Below are positions 49,807-61,780 of a DNA stretch of 64,000 nt, piece after piece; within the stretch, counting starts at the first letter, position 1; each line of letters opens with the position of its first letter. Origin of the DNA: Pseudogemmobacter bohemicus (GTDB lineage Bacteria; Pseudomonadota; Alphaproteobacteria; Rhodobacterales; Rhodobacteraceae); NCBI RefSeq assembly GCF_003290025.1, contig NZ_QNHG01000001.1, positions 966,067 through 1,030,066 on the forward strand, read 5' to 3'. The position numbers and the translations under genes were made by a program. A model generated the notes under the pieces. The model made no database searches and had not been told where the DNA came from. It worked only from the letters and a program-made list of their open reading frames with translations.

Positions 49807-52593
49807 ATGTCCGATCTTGCATTCGCCGCCCGCATCACCCGCCAGCCCATCGCCTTTGATCCTGCCGCCGGGGCCGAAGCCCGGGCGGAATTTGCCGATC
49901 TTGGCCCCGGTGTCGCGGCGCTGATCGGCGGCGCGGCGGGGTGCTCGCCCTATCTCACCGGCCTTTTGTCCCGGGAGGCGGAGTGGATCCGTCAGGCGCT
50001 TTCGGGCGCCCCCGAGGCGGCGCTGGCCTCGCTGCTGGCAGAGCCGCGCGAGGCGGGGCTTGATACTCTGGGGGCCGCGCTGCGCCAGGCCAAGCGCCGG
50101 GCCGCGCTGCTGGCGGGGCTGTGCGACCTGGGCGGTGTGTGGCAGCTCAATGAGGTGACGGGAGCGCTGACCGCGCTCGCGGATCTCGCGGTCGATCTCA
50201 GCGTCAAATGGCTGGTGGCCGAAGAGATCCGGCGCGGCAAACTCCCCGGTGCCACGCCGCAGGATGCCGGGACCGCCGGCGGCATGACCGTGCTGGCCAT
50301 GGGCAAGATGGGCGCGGGCGAGCTGAACTACTCCTCTGATATCGACCTGATCTGCCTGTTCGACCAGGAGCGCTATGGCGAGGATTGGGCCGAGGCCCGC
50401 GCCAGTTTCATCCGCGTGACGAAGAAGATGACCGCGATCCTCTCGGATGTCACCGATGAGGGCTATGTCTTCCGCACCGATCTGCGGCTGCGCCCGGATG
50501 CCAGCGTGATGCCGGTCTGCCTTTCGATGGGGGCCGCCTATAATTATTACGAGGCCGAGGGCCGCACCTGGGAACGCGCGGCCTATATCAAGGCGCGGCC
50601 CTGTGGTGGCGATATCGAGGCCGGGAACCGCTTTCTGGCCTCGCTGACGCCTTTTGTCTGGCGCAAGCATCTCGATTACGCGGCGATTCAGGACGCGCAT
50701 GACATGCGGCTGAGGATCCGCGAACATCGCGGGCTGAACGGGCCGCTGACGGTTGAGAACCACAATATCAAGCTGGGCCTCGGCGGTATCCGCGAGATTG
50801 AGTTCTTCACCCAGACCCGCCAGCTGATCGCCGGCGGCCGCGACCCGGATCTGCGCGATTCCACCACCGAGGGCGGCCTCGCGGCGCTGGCGGCCAAGGG
50901 CTGGATCCCGGGCGAGGTCGCGCAGGAACTGACCACGCTTTACCGCGCGCATCGCGAACTGGAGCACCGGCTGCAAATGGTCGGCGATGCCCAGACCCAG
51001 ACCATGCCGCCGACTGCCGAAGGCGTGGCGCGCATCGCGGCGTTCATGGGCGAGGGCGAGGCGGGTTTCCGCGACGGGTTGATCACCCGCCTGAAACGCA
51101 CCGATGAGCTGACCGAAGGCTTCTTCGCCCCCGAGGACCCGGTCGAAGAGGGGCCGGCACTGTCGGATCATGCGCGCTCGATCGTCGATGGCTGGAAACA
51201 TTACCCCTGCCTGCGCTCGGACCGGGCGCAGACGATCTTCCGGCGGCTCCGTCCGCAATTCCTGAAATCGCTGGCAGCGGCGGCCAGCCCGGATGAGGCG
51301 CTGGTGGCGCTGGACGGGTTTCTGGCCGGGCTGCCCTCGGGCGTGCAGGTGTTTTCCCTGTTCGAGGCCAATCCGCAACTGGTCGATCTGATCATCGACA
51401 TTGCCGGCACCGCGCCGGAACTTGCGCGCTATCTGTCGCGCAATGCAGCCGTGCTGGATGCGGTGATCGGCGGCTCGTTCTTCGCGCCCTGGCCCGGCGC
51501 GCGCGGGCTGACGGCAGCACTGGCGCAGCGGCTGGGCGATCTCGCGGATTATGAGCGCCGGCTTGATGAGGCCAGGCGCTGGATGAAGGAATGGCATTTC
51601 CGCACCGGCGTGCATCACCTGCGCGGGCTGATCGACAGTTTCGAGGCCGGCAAGCAATATTCCGACCTCGCCGAGGCGATGGTGGCGGCGCTCTGGCCGG
51701 TGGTGCTGGCGGAATTTGCGGCAAAGCATGGCCCCGCGCCGGGGCGGGGTGCGGTGCTTCTTGGGATGGGGAGCCTCGGGGCAGGGCGGCTTAATGCCTG
51801 TTCCGATCTCGATCTGATTCTGATCTATGACGCCGGGGATTCCGAGCAATCCGAAGGCCGCCGCCCCTTGCCGGTGCGCACCTATTACGCGCGCCTGACC
51901 CAGGCGATGGTGACGGCGCTTTCGGCGCAGACGGCGGGTGGCAGGCTTTACGAGGTCGATGTCCGCCTGCGCCCTTCAGGGCGGCAGGGGCCGGTCGCGA
52001 CCTCGCTGACCAGCTGGCGCGACTATCAGATGACCGAGGCCTGGACCTGGGAACATCTGGCACTCACGCGGGCGCGGGTGCTGGCGGGAGATCCCGGCCT
52101 CGCGGTTGCGGTCGAAGAGGCGCGCCGCGCGGTGATCGCGCTGAAGGGGGCGGGCGAGACGGTGAGCGCCGATGTGGCCTCGATGCGGCTCAGGCTGCAG
52201 GAGGCAAAGCCGGCGCGCGGGGAATGGGAGACCAAGAATGGCCCCGGCCGCCTGATGGATATTGAGCTCCTGGCCGAGATGGCGGCGCTGATCACCGCCA
52301 ATCCCGCCCGCCCGGTCGAACGCCAGATTGCCGGCGCGAAACAGGTGCTGGACAAGGCGGATCAGGAGGCGCTGGCAAAGGCCTGGCGCTTCCTGTGGTC
52401 GCTCCATTGCGCGGCGCGGCTCTTAAGCGAGGGGCCGCTTGATCCGGAGGCAATCGGCGAGGGCGGTCGCGCATTTCTTTTGCGCGAGACCGGGGAAAGC
52501 GACATGGAGACGCTTCTGGCACAGCTTCGGTCGGTGGTGGCGCTTGCAGCCGGCATCTGCGCGCGGCAATTTGCTGCGAAACAGAACGGGTAA
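49807..52593 (+). CDS. glnE: Glutamine synthetase adenylyltransferase/deadenylase
   Basis: 928 residues. Two nucleotidyltransferase domains carry the G-x-G-x-L-x-x-S-D-x-D motif: MGAGELNYSSDIDLICLFDQ near residue 170 (deadenylylation) and LGAGRLNACSDLDLILIYDA near 655 (adenylylation). Each is followed by a helical GlnE-type domain (HALKPRVPG-like positions less conserved). It adjusts glutamine synthetase activity in response to PII/glutamine. No strong ribosome site is visible before the ATG. Confidence 0.95.
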   Translation: MSDLAFAARITRQPIAFDPAAGAEARAEFADLGPGVAALIGGAAGCSPYLTGLLSREAEWIRQALSGAPEAALASLLAEPREAGLDTLGAALRQAKRRAALLAGLCDLGGVWQLNEVTGALTALADLAVDLSVKWLVAEEIRRGKLPGATPQDAGTAGGMTVLAMGKMGAGELNYSSDIDLICLFDQERYGEDWAEARASFIRVTKKMTAILSDVTDEGYVFRTDLRLRPDASVMPVCLSMGAAYNYYEAEGRTWERAAYIKARPCGGDIEAGNRFLASLTPFVWRKHLDYAAIQDAHDMRLRIREHRGLNGPLTVENHNIKLGLGGIREIEFFTQTRQLIAGGRDPDLRDSTTEGGLAALAAKGWIPGEVAQELTTLYRAHRELEHRLQMVGDAQTQTMPPTAEGVARIAAFMGEGEAGFRDGLITRLKRTDELTEGFFAPEDPVEEGPALSDHARSIVDGWKHYPCLRSDRAQTIFRRLRPQFLKSLAAAASPDEALVALDGFLAGLPSGVQVFSLFEANPQLVDLIIDIAGTAPELARYLSRNAAVLDAVIGGSFFAPWPGARGLTAALAQRLGDLADYERRLDEARRWMKEWHFRTGVHHLRGLIDSFEAGKQYSDLAEAMVAALWPVVLAEFAAKHGPAPGRGAVLLGMGSLGAGRLNACSDLDLILIYDAGDSEQSEGRRPLPVRTYYARLTQAMVTALSAQTAGGRLYEVDVRLRPSGRQGPVATSLTSWRDYQMTEAWTWEHLALTRARVLAGDPGLAVAVEEARRAVIALKGAGETVSADVASMRLRLQEAKPARGEWETKNGPGRLMDIELLAEMAALITANPARPVERQIAGAKQVLDKADQEALAKAWRFLWSLHCAARLLSEGPLDPEAIGEGGRAFLLRETGESDMETLLAQLRSVVALAAGICARQFAAKQNG

Positions 52594-52612
52594 AGCGATG
52601 GGGAGGCTGGCT

Positions 52613-52879
52613 GTGCGGTTGGAAGAGGCGGATCCGAAAGGGCTGGTCAGGGAAAGCTACCGGATCGAGGGGATCAGCCTCGCCGAATGCCGCTCGATCT
52701 TTATGGACTGGGCGCTGAGCATCGCGGATAACCGCAAGATCCCCGATGCGCTGCGCGCGCTGATAGCGGAATATAGCGGTACGGCGCCGGATCATCCGAT
52801 GAACGACGTGCTGACCGCCGGCCTGATGCCCGCCCCCGAGCCGAAGCGCCGGGGCGGACGTCTAGGCCGCGCGATCTGA
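52613..52879 (+). CDS. Conserved small protein downstream of glnE
   Basis: 88 residues from GTG 52613, chosen because GGGGAGG lies six bases upstream; ATG 52598 in the same frame would add five residues. It reads VRLEEADPKGLVRESYRIEG, then AECRSIFMDWALSIAD and DHPMNDVLTAGL, ending in a basic RRGGRLGR tail. I recall similar small proteins in Rhodobacterales but no function. The 19-bp gap to glnE implies co-transcription. Confidence 0.65.
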   Translation: MRLEEADPKGLVRESYRIEGISLAECRSIFMDWALSIADNRKIPDALRALIAEYSGTAPDHPMNDVLTAGLMPAPEPKRRGGRLGRAI

Positions 52880-52910
52880 CTTTCTGGTCCGGGCCCTCAG
52901 CCGCGGGGAG

Positions 52911-53555
52911 TCAGCTGCGGGGCAGGGCAGCCGCACCGGCGGCGAGGCGAGTGACCTCGGCCCAGTTACCGGCGGCAATGGCGTCTTTCGGTGCGACCCA
53001 GCTGCCGCCGACACAAAGAACGTTGGGCAGGCTCAGATAATCGCCGGCATTTTTCAGGCTGATGCCGCCGGTCGGGCAAAAGCGCACCTGCGGCAGCGGC
53101 GATGACAGCGCCTTCAGGAATGCGGCGCCACCTGCCTGTTCGGCCGGAAAGAATTTCTGCATCGTATAGCCGCGTTCCAGGAGTGCCATTGCTTCCGAGG
53201 CCGAAGACGCTCCGGGGAGCAGCGCCAGCCCCTCATCCTCGCAGGCCTCGATCAGGCCCTGGGTGGCGCCGGGCGACACCCCGAACTGCGCCCCCGCCGC
53301 TTTCGCCGCCTTCACATCGGCGCGGGTCAGAAGCGTGCCGGCGCCGACCACGCCGCCCTCGACTTCTGCCATGGCGCGGATCACCTCCAGTGCGGCTTTG
53401 GTGCGCAATGTCACCTCCAGCGCCGGCAGCCCGCCTGCGACCAGCGCTTTTGCCAGCGGCACCGCCGTTGCCACATCCTCGACGATCAGCACCGGCACCA
53501 CCGGCGCCAGGCGACAGATCTGTTCTGCGGCGATGGATTGTTCTGCGGGGGTCAT
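52911..53555 (-). CDS. eda: KDPG/KHG aldolase
   Basis: 214 residues. It cleaves 2-keto-3-deoxy-6-phosphogluconate to pyruvate and glyceraldehyde-3-phosphate. LEVTLRTKAALEVIRAM supplies the catalytic Glu, YTMQKFFPAEQAGG the Schiff-base Lys, and FCPTGGISLKNAGDYL the phosphate site. It lies downstream of edd, 142 bp away with dispersed repeats between. Confidence 0.95.
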   Translation of the reverse strand: MTPAEQSIAAEQICRLAPVVPVLIVEDVATAVPLAKALVAGGLPALEVTLRTKAALEVIRAMAEVEGGVVGAGTLLTRADVKAAKAAGAQFGVSPGATQGLIEACEDEGLALLPGASSASEAMALLERGYTMQKFFPAEQAGGAAFLKALSSPLPQVRFCPTGGISLKNAGDYLSLPNVLCVGGSWVAPKDAIAAGNWAEVTRLAAGAAALPRS

Positions 53556-53600
53556 ATTTTATCCTCGGACAGGTTTCTGCCAGCGGCAGCGTTTGGATTT

Positions 53601-53669
53601 GAGTATTTGCATCAAGAGGAAAACCAATCCTCTTCCTCTTGACTGAAATACTCCCGCCGGAGGCAACCG
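53601..53669. repeat. Facing pair of dispersed repeats between edd and eda
   Basis: GAGTATTTGCATCAAGAGGA (53601-53620) faces TTCCTCTTGACTGAAATACT (53634 on) followed by CCCGCCGGAGGCAACC. The two halves can pair into a long stem around a 10-base centre. Confidence 0.8.
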
Positions 53670-53697
53670 GCAGCAGCCAGGAGGGAAAGCGGACAGA

Positions 53698-55515
53698 TCA
53701 TACCACTACGGCAGCCCCATGTTCAGCATTGCCCACCGAGCGGCGGAACATCTCGAATAGCTCGCGCCCGGTGCCATGGCCATTGGCGGCCAGATCGGCA
53801 GTGACCGGCGGGCGGGTTTCAAAATCGGGCTCAAGGCAGGTCAACGCGCCGCCGACAGCGTCGAGCCGCAACAGATCGCCATCGCGCAGCCGCGCCAGCG
53901 GACCGCCACAGGCGGCTTCGGGCGAGACATGGATGGCCGCCGGAACCTTGCCGCTGGCACCGGACATGCGTCCATCGGTCACCAGCGCCACTTTCAGCCC
54001 GCGATCCTGCAAGACCGTCAGCACCGGGGTCAGCGAGTGCAGCTCTGGCATCCCATTCGCCTGCGGCCCCTGAAAGCGCAGCACCACGATCATGTCGCTG
54101 GTGAACTCTCCGCGCTTGAAGGCCGCTTTGACAGTGTCCTGGTCATGGAACACCCGCGCCGGCGCCTCGATCACATGCCGTTCGGGTGCGACGGCGGAAA
54201 TCTTGATCACTGCCCGCCCCAGATTGCCCGAGAGCTGCTTCAGCCCGCCGGTCACCGCGAAGGGCTCCGCCGCCGGCCGCAGGATCTTGTCGTTCAGCGT
54301 AACCGCCGGCCCTTCACGGTAGCGGAACACGCCTTCGTGCAGTTCGGGCTCTTTCGTGTAATGCGTGAGCCCGTCGCCCGCGACAGTCTTCACATCCTCA
54401 TGCAAGAGCCCTGCGCCCAGCAGGTCACGGATCATAAACTGCAGCCCCCCCGCCGCGTGGAAATGGTTCACATCGGCGAGCCCGTTCGGGTAGACGCGGG
54501 CCATCAGCGGCACCACGCCCGAGAGATCGTCGAAATCTTCCAGATCCAGCAGCACGCCCGAGGCCCTGGCCATTGCCGGAAGATGCAGGATCAGATTGGT
54601 CGAGCCCCCGGTCGCCATCAGCCCGACAATCCCGTTCACATAGGCCCGCTCGTCAAGGATCTCGCCCACCGGGCGGAAATCATTGCCCAAAGCGGTGATC
54701 GAGGCGGCCCGCGCCACGGCCGCCTCAGTCAGTGCCTCACGCAGGGGGGTGCCGGGGTTGACGAAGGTGGCGCCGGGCAGGTGGAGGCCCATCACCTCCA
54801 TCAGCATCTGGTTGGTATTGGCGGTGCCGTAAAAGGTGCAGGTGCCGGGTCCGTGGTAAGAGGCCATCTCGGCCGCCATCAGCTCTTCGCGTGTGGCCTT
54901 ACCCTCGGCGAAGGCGGCGCGGACCTTTGCTTTCTGATCATTTCCTATGCCGCTGGTCATCGGCCCGGCAGGGATGAAGACCGAGGGGATATGGCCAAAT
55001 GTCGCCGCCGCCATGATCAGCCCCGGTACGATCTTGTCGCAAACCCCCAGCCAGAGCGCGGAATCGTAGCAGTCATGCGAGAGGGAGACCCCCGCTGCCA
55101 GCGCGATCACATCGCGCGAGAACAAGGACAGCTCCATCCCCGGCTGTCCCTGGGTGACGCCGTCGCACATCGCGGGCACACCGCCGGCAACCTGGGCGGT
55201 CGCGCCGAGGCGCCGAGCCGTCTCGCGGATGGTTTTCGGGTAATCCTCATAGGGCTGATGCGCCGAGAGCATGTCGTTATAGGCGGTGATCACCCCGATA
55301 TTCGGGGCGCGGCCAAGCGCGAGATCGGCTTTGTCCTCGCCCATCGCCGCATAGGCATGGGCCTGGTTGGAGCAGCTCAGATGCGCGCGCACCGGGCCTT
55401 TGGCCACGGTCGCGGCCATGCGCGCCAGATAGGCCGAACGGTTTGCGGCGGATCTTGTCCGGATCCGGTCGGTCACGCGGGCGATGGTCGGGTGAAGATC
55501 TGGCCTCGATGTCAT
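53698..55515 (-). CDS. edd: Phosphogluconate dehydratase
   Basis: 605 residues from ATG 55515 ([20 protein letters not shown]). An IlvD/Edd-family [4Fe-4S] enzyme that dehydrates 6-phosphogluconate to KDPG. The cluster cysteines lie in [31 protein letters not shown] and [38 protein letters not shown] is the C-terminal signature. With eda it makes the Entner-Doudoroff pathway. A LacI-type operator lies 142 bp upstream. Confidence 0.95.
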   Translation of the reverse strand: MTSRPDLHPTIARVTDRIRTRSAANRSAYLARMAATVAKGPVRAHLSCSNQAHAYAAMGEDKADLALGRAPNIGVITAYNDMLSAHQPYEDYPKTIRETARRLGATAQVAGGVPAMCDGVTQGQPGMELSLFSRDVIALAAGVSLSHDCYDSALWLGVCDKIVPGLIMAAATFGHIPSVFIPAGPMTSGIGNDQKAKVRAAFAEGKATREELMAAEMASYHGPGTCTFYGTANTNQMLMEVMGLHLPGATFVNPGTPLREALTEAAVARAASITALGNDFRPVGEILDERAYVNGIVGLMATGGSTNLILHLPAMARASGVLLDLEDFDDLSGVVPLMARVYPNGLADVNHFHAAGGLQFMIRDLLGAGLLHEDVKTVAGDGLTHYTKEPELHEGVFRYREGPAVTLNDKILRPAAEPFAVTGGLKQLSGNLGRAVIKISAVAPERHVIEAPARVFHDQDTVKAAFKRGEFTSDMIVVLRFQGPQANGMPELHSLTPVLTVLQDRGLKVALVTDGRMSGASGKVPAAIHVSPEAACGGPLARLRDGDLLRLDAVGGALTCLEPDFETRPPVTADLAANGHGTGRELFEMFRRSVGNAEHGAAVVV

Positions 55516-55855
55516 GGTGCTCTCACGGTCCTGGCTTTGCGGTCCTGGCTGGGCGGATCCCCGGTTCGCGGCATCGGCGCTGCGGCAAAGGGGAAGCTGG
55601 GGCAGATATCGGTCCGGGCAGGGGCTTTCCTGGCGCGGATCGTGCATGGCTGAATTTGTTAGCGCTAACAGTAGCGGTTTTCCGCAGCTTTCGCAAGAGG
55701 CTTGCGCTTTGGCGGCGGTGCGGGCTGTGGAATGGTGACCTCAGAATAGCGGACCCTCTGGTCGGGTCCAGTATGACGGTCAGGCTCGCTCCGAATTTTC
55801 GACATGCGCGGGCGCGCCACTTTCGCAAAGCGGGCAGGTTGATTAAGAGGAAGGC
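55516..55855. other. 340-bp divergent region between edd and the RNA methyltransferase gene
   Basis: It contains the palindromic operator at 55657-55670 and a GGACCC/GGGTCC inverted repeat near 55752-55770. It should hold the edd promoter and perhaps that of the methyltransferase. No gene is supported. Confidence 0.55.
55657..55670. promoter_or_regulatory. LacI/GntR-type operator upstream of edd
   Basis: TGTTAGCGCTAACA is a perfect 14-bp palindrome with the central CG typical of LacI-family sites (compare TGTTACCGGTAACA for E. coli GntR). It probably represses edd-eda in the absence of gluconate or a related inducer. The regulator gene is not in the window. Confidence 0.7.
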
Positions 55856-57079
55856 ATGACAGAGACAGATACCCCCTCCGCTGCCGCCCGCTATCCCATT
55901 GTCCGACTGAGGCCGAAAGCCGAGGCGCGGGCGATCCGTCACGGCTTCCCCTGGGTCTATGCCGATGAACTGGTGCTTGACCGCCGGACGTCGGCGCTGG
56001 CCCCGGGCGCGCTTGCGGTGCTGGAAGATGCCGAGCGCCGCCCGCTGGGGCTGGTGACGGTGAACCCGGCCTCGAAAATCGTGGCAAGGATGCTTGACCG
56101 CGATCCGGAGGCGGAGATCGGCCAGGACTGGTTTGCCGCGCGTCTGAACCGTGCGCTGGCAATGCGGGCCCGGCTTTACCCCGAGCCCTTTTACCGTCTG
56201 GTCCATGCCGAGGCCGATGGCCTCCCGGGTGTGGTGATCGACCGTTTTGGCGATGTGGCGGTGGTGCAGCCGAATGCCGCCTGGGCCGAAGCGCATCTGG
56301 CCGATCTGGTCGCGGCACTCGTGCAGGTAACCGGCGTGACCGCCGTGATCAAGAACGGCGCGGGCCGGGCGCGGGGGCTTGAGGGGCTGGCCGAAGAGAT
56401 CGTGACCGTTCTGGGCGAGACGCCCGCCGCGCCGATCCCGGTGCCGATGAATGGCGCGACCTATCTGGCCGATCTGACCGGCGGTCAGAAGACCGGGCTC
56501 TTCTATGATCAGCGCGAGAATCATGCTTTCGCGGCCCGGCTGGCGCGCGGGGCCAGGGTGCTGGATATGTTCAGCCATGTCGGCGGCTTTGCACTGGCGG
56601 CGCTGGCAGGGGGCGCGGAAAGCGCGCTGGCGGTGGATGGATCGGCCCCGGCTCTGGCCCTGGCCACGGACGGCGCAAAGGCGTCGGGTTTCGGGGATCG
56701 GTTCGCGACGCGGCAGGGCGATGCTTTCCAGGTGCTTGAAGCGCTCGGGGTCGAAGGCGCGCAGTTCGATCTGGTGATTTGTGACCCGCCGGCCTTCGCG
56801 CCCGCGAAACCGGCGCTTGAGGCGGGGCTTCGCGCCTATGAGCGGGTGGCGAGGCTCGCGGCGCTCCTGGTTGCGCCGGGCGGGTATCTGGTGCTCTGCT
56901 CCTGCTCCCATGCGGCGGATATTTCGGCTTTCCGCAATGCATCGGCGCGGGGGATCGGGCGGGGCGGGCGGCGTGGGCAGCTGATTTATACCGGCTTTGC
57001 CGGCCCCGATCACCCGATGCTGCCACAGCTTGCGGAATCCGGTTATCTCAAGGCGCTCGCCTTCCGGCTGGACGGCTGA
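55856..57079 (+). CDS. RSP_2647-type class I RNA methyltransferase (RlmI-like)
   Basis: 407 residues. An N-terminal PUA-like domain (IRHGFPWVYADELVLDRRTS) and an EEHEE domain precede the SAM-binding fold: GGQKTGLFYDQRENHAFAAR, VLDMFSHVGGFALAALAGGA, LVICDPPAFAP and LVLCSCSHAADISAF. This is the RlmI/RlmK architecture for C5-methylation of a 23S rRNA cytosine. The exact target is unknown. The PIN gene begins one base after its stop codon. Confidence 0.87.
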   Translation: MTETDTPSAAARYPIVRLRPKAEARAIRHGFPWVYADELVLDRRTSALAPGALAVLEDAERRPLGLVTVNPASKIVARMLDRDPEAEIGQDWFAARLNRALAMRARLYPEPFYRLVHAEADGLPGVVIDRFGDVAVVQPNAAWAEAHLADLVAALVQVTGVTAVIKNGAGRARGLEGLAEEIVTVLGETPAAPIPVPMNGATYLADLTGGQKTGLFYDQRENHAFAARLARGARVLDMFSHVGGFALAALAGGAESALAVDGSAPALALATDGAKASGFGDRFATRQGDAFQVLEALGVEGAQFDLVICDPPAFAPAKPALEAGLRAYERVARLAALLVAPGGYLVLCSCSHAADISAFRNASARGIGRGGRRGQLIYTGFAGPDHPMLPQLAESGYLKALAFRLDG

Positions 57080-57080
57080 G

Positions 57081-57623
57081 GTGAAGGCGGTTCTTGACGC
57101 CTGTGTGCTGTTCCCGACCGTTCTGCGTGAGATCCTTCAGGGCGCGGGCGAGGCGGGGCTTTATGAGCCGGTCTGGTCCGATCGTATCCTCGGAGAATGG
57201 ACGCATTCCTCGGCCAAGCTCGGCCCCGGGGCGCAGGTGGTGGCCGAGGGCGAGGCTGCGCTGTTCCGCACGGCCTTCCCGCGTGGCCGCGTGGCGGCGC
57301 AGCCGGCCATCGAGGCGAGGCTGGTGCTGCCGGATAGCGGCGATCTGCATGTGCTGGCCACGGCGATAGCCGGCCATGCCGATGCCATCGTCACCTTCAA
57401 TGCAAGCGATTTTCCCGGCCATGTGCTGGCGGCAGAAGGCATTTCCCGCCGCGACCCGGACGGGTTCCTGTGGGAACTGCAATCCCGCGCGCCCACAAAA
57501 ATGGCGGCAATTGTCGAAGAGGTCAGGTCAAAGGCCGAATCCCTGTCCGGACAGCCGGTTGTACTGAAACCTTTGCTGAAACGCGTCAGGCTCTTCCGTC
57601 TCGCAAAGGCACTGAACGCCTGA
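57081..57623 (+). CDS. RSP_2648-type PIN domain protein
   Basis: 180 residues from GTG 57081 (VKAVLDACVLFPTVLREILQ). PIN acidic residues appear in AVLDACVLFP, LPDSGDLHVLATAI and ADAIVTFNASDFPG. PIN proteins are Mg-dependent RNases. No VapB-like antitoxin gene is adjacent. It is instead linked to the RNA methyltransferase, so an RNA-processing role, not a classical VapC toxin, is my inference. Confidence 0.82.
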   Translation: MKAVLDACVLFPTVLREILQGAGEAGLYEPVWSDRILGEWTHSSAKLGPGAQVVAEGEAALFRTAFPRGRVAAQPAIEARLVLPDSGDLHVLATAIAGHADAIVTFNASDFPGHVLAAEGISRRDPDGFLWELQSRAPTKMAAIVEEVRSKAESLSGQPVVLKPLLKRVRLFRLAKALNA

Positions 57624-57636
57624 TCTTGCAGAAAAA

Positions 57637-57703
57637 CGGGCGCCACCAGGCGCCCGCAAATTTCTTGCAAGAAATTTGCCCGGATTTTTGGAAAAATCCG
57701 GGC
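57637..57703. repeat. Three consecutive perfect inverted repeats
   Basis: 57637-57656 is CGGGCGCC-ACCA-GGCGCCCG. 57656-57679 is the uninterrupted palindrome GCAAATTTCTTG/CAAGAAATTTGC. 57678-57703 is GCCCGGATTTTT-GG-AAAAATCCGGGC. They share end bases and fill the gap between the convergent PIN and eno genes. At least the outer two may act as terminators. Confidence 0.85.
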
Positions 57704-57715
57704 CTCTGGCCGGCC

Positions 57716-59982
<2,267 letters not shown>

Positions 59983-60538
59983 TCTCTCACTCCCACCCAT
60001 CGCCGGGATTTTGCCCTTCATCCGGCCCTGAATCGGGCCTCGGGCGCCGCAAACGGCGCGTCCCGGTAACGGCCCTCCCATGAACCGATACCCGCACTGA
60101 CATCCGGCGATGATTTTCCTGCTCTTAGCGCGGGTTTTACGCAGAGGAAAGCTGTGCCGGCCCTCCGGGCGCGACAGGACAGGGCGCAGACGGTATATCC
60201 GGGCGATTTACCTCGGCTGCGACATTTTTGTCTGTATCTCCTCGTCTGGGGTCTCTTTCTCTGCGGCTTTTTTCTCTGCGGCCTCGCCAGTCCGGTCAGT
60301 CCCCGCGCGGCCACCGACGCCAGCTGCTGCTCCGACCGCTGCTCTGGCCCGCCCCCGGGGTACAGGTCCGGAAGACCATCATTTCCAGGCTTTATCCGAC
60401 CGCTGAACCGGGATGTGTTAACACCTGGCCATATCGACGATCAGGACGAAGTTCCGAGAGGGGGCCGGGCGATCTGAACAGGGTCCCTGCGTTTTCCGGG
60501 TGGTTTTCCGCCTCGGCTACGCCGCGACCGCGTCGGCC
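59983..60538. other. Non-coding upstream region of the DMT gene
   Basis: It should carry the DMT promoter. Short open frames exist on both strands but none has coding-like codon use or a recognisable product. It grades into the IS3 relic. Confidence 0.45.
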
Positions 60539-61780
60539 CTGGCCGGTTGAAGGGGGCATGGTTGGGGGGCGCCTGTCCAGTGATGAATGCGGGCGACGGC
60601 TTTTGCAGACAGGGCCTGTGAACGCCATCGGTTCGTGAGAACAGGCGAGGGGAGGGAGCCGCCAATTCCCGCGCGGGGGCAGGGACGCTGACACAGGCAT
60701 GCTGGCAGAGTTTTTTGTAAGTGATGGCCCGCGAACTGATAATCCGCTACGGGCACGCGACAAAGACGTGATCGCCTCTGCCATCCCTGCCGATCCTGAT
60801 CCCGCGGGCCGCGAGCATCTTAATGAGGTCGATGGATGGGAACGGGCTGCCCTGGCCTCGCCTGGCCGCCCGAACCGCTGACGCGGCCATGGCTCCGTGT
60901 TGACTATCCCGGGCCTGCCATGGTGCATCAGCGCCTCCCTCCTCCGCTTCGATGCAAAAAACCGCTTCCAATCTGATCGACACGCGCTGTGCCGGAACGC
61001 GGCGGGGGAACCAGTCCGGCATCGAGCCATTCCTGGCTATTGGTTCGGGGGCCGTGGCGCGGAGCCAGGCGGATGAACCCGCGCGCCATTGGACTATAGA
61101 TGATCTTCGTTGCCCGGACCGGAACGGGCCGGATGACAGCCAGTTTCTTCAGCCGATACAGCCGGATCTTGTCGCCCGGTGCCGGTTTCAGGGTGTTTGC
61201 TCTGCGGCGGAGAGCTTCGATTCAAAGGCGCGCCATCCGCGTCGCGACCGCCCTGCTTCGACCCCGTCCTGCATCAGCAGCGCCCGCAGCATACGGCTGT
61301 CTGCTATCGGGAACCCCATATGCGGCCTGTCGACCCGATGCATCAGCCGAAGGTCGATATTCGATACGGGCGGGGCTTTTGATACAGGCCGCTCCGGCTG
61401 ATCCCCGGCACAATGGCCTGGCGGCTGACGCGCAGCGTGGCGAGGGGATCGACCCTCTTCCTGCGCCCGGCAACAGACCGGCCTTGCCGGGCCCGCCGGA
61501 CAAGAATCGTTCGCCCGCGTCAGCTCGCCGGGTTTCGCGCGCAGGGGCTTCACATCAATGGTCGGCTCCGGATCAGCCGTCGGCGCCCCGCCGAGCACCC
61601 CCGCCGAGCACCCCGTCGCGCCCTCTGGCAACCGATCCCGCACTGCCTGATCCGGTTCGGATGGAAGACGAATGCCGAAGCCAGCGCGATGATGATCTTC
61701 GCACCCTTGATCGCAGCCACCACCCCTTTCGCCTTGAATGCCGTCCTGTGGTTCTGGCGGGTGCGTCCGGTCACAGTCTT
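60539..61780 (-). mobile_element. Decayed IS3-family element (orfA and orfB relics)
   Basis: Minus-strand fragments in changing frames follow the order of an IS3 transposase. OrfA starts near 61765: RTRQNHRTAFKAKGVVAAIK and FVFHPNRIRQC. LPEGATGCSAGVLGG (61643) and TIDVKPLRAKPGELTRAND end OrfA. OrfB pieces are DLRLMHRVDRPHMGFPIADS and RMLRALLMQDGVEAG, EALMHHGRPGIVNT, FPSIDLIKMLAARGIRIGRD and the end SRRPHSSLDRRPP. Several frameshifts and stops interrupt it, so it is long dead. No clean terminal repeats were identified. Confidence 0.75.

Noticed and set aside
49762-51849. A 695-codon open frame on the minus strand
   Set aside because: It is antisense to glnE and has no recognisable protein sequence.
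53776-55653. A 625-codon open frame on the plus strand
   Set aside because: It is antisense to edd and consists of low-complexity His/Arg/Gly-rich sequence.
57081-57623. PIN gene as a VapC toxin of a TA pair
   Set aside because: There is no small antitoxin gene beside it; it is coupled to an RNA methyltransferase and conserved in that setting.
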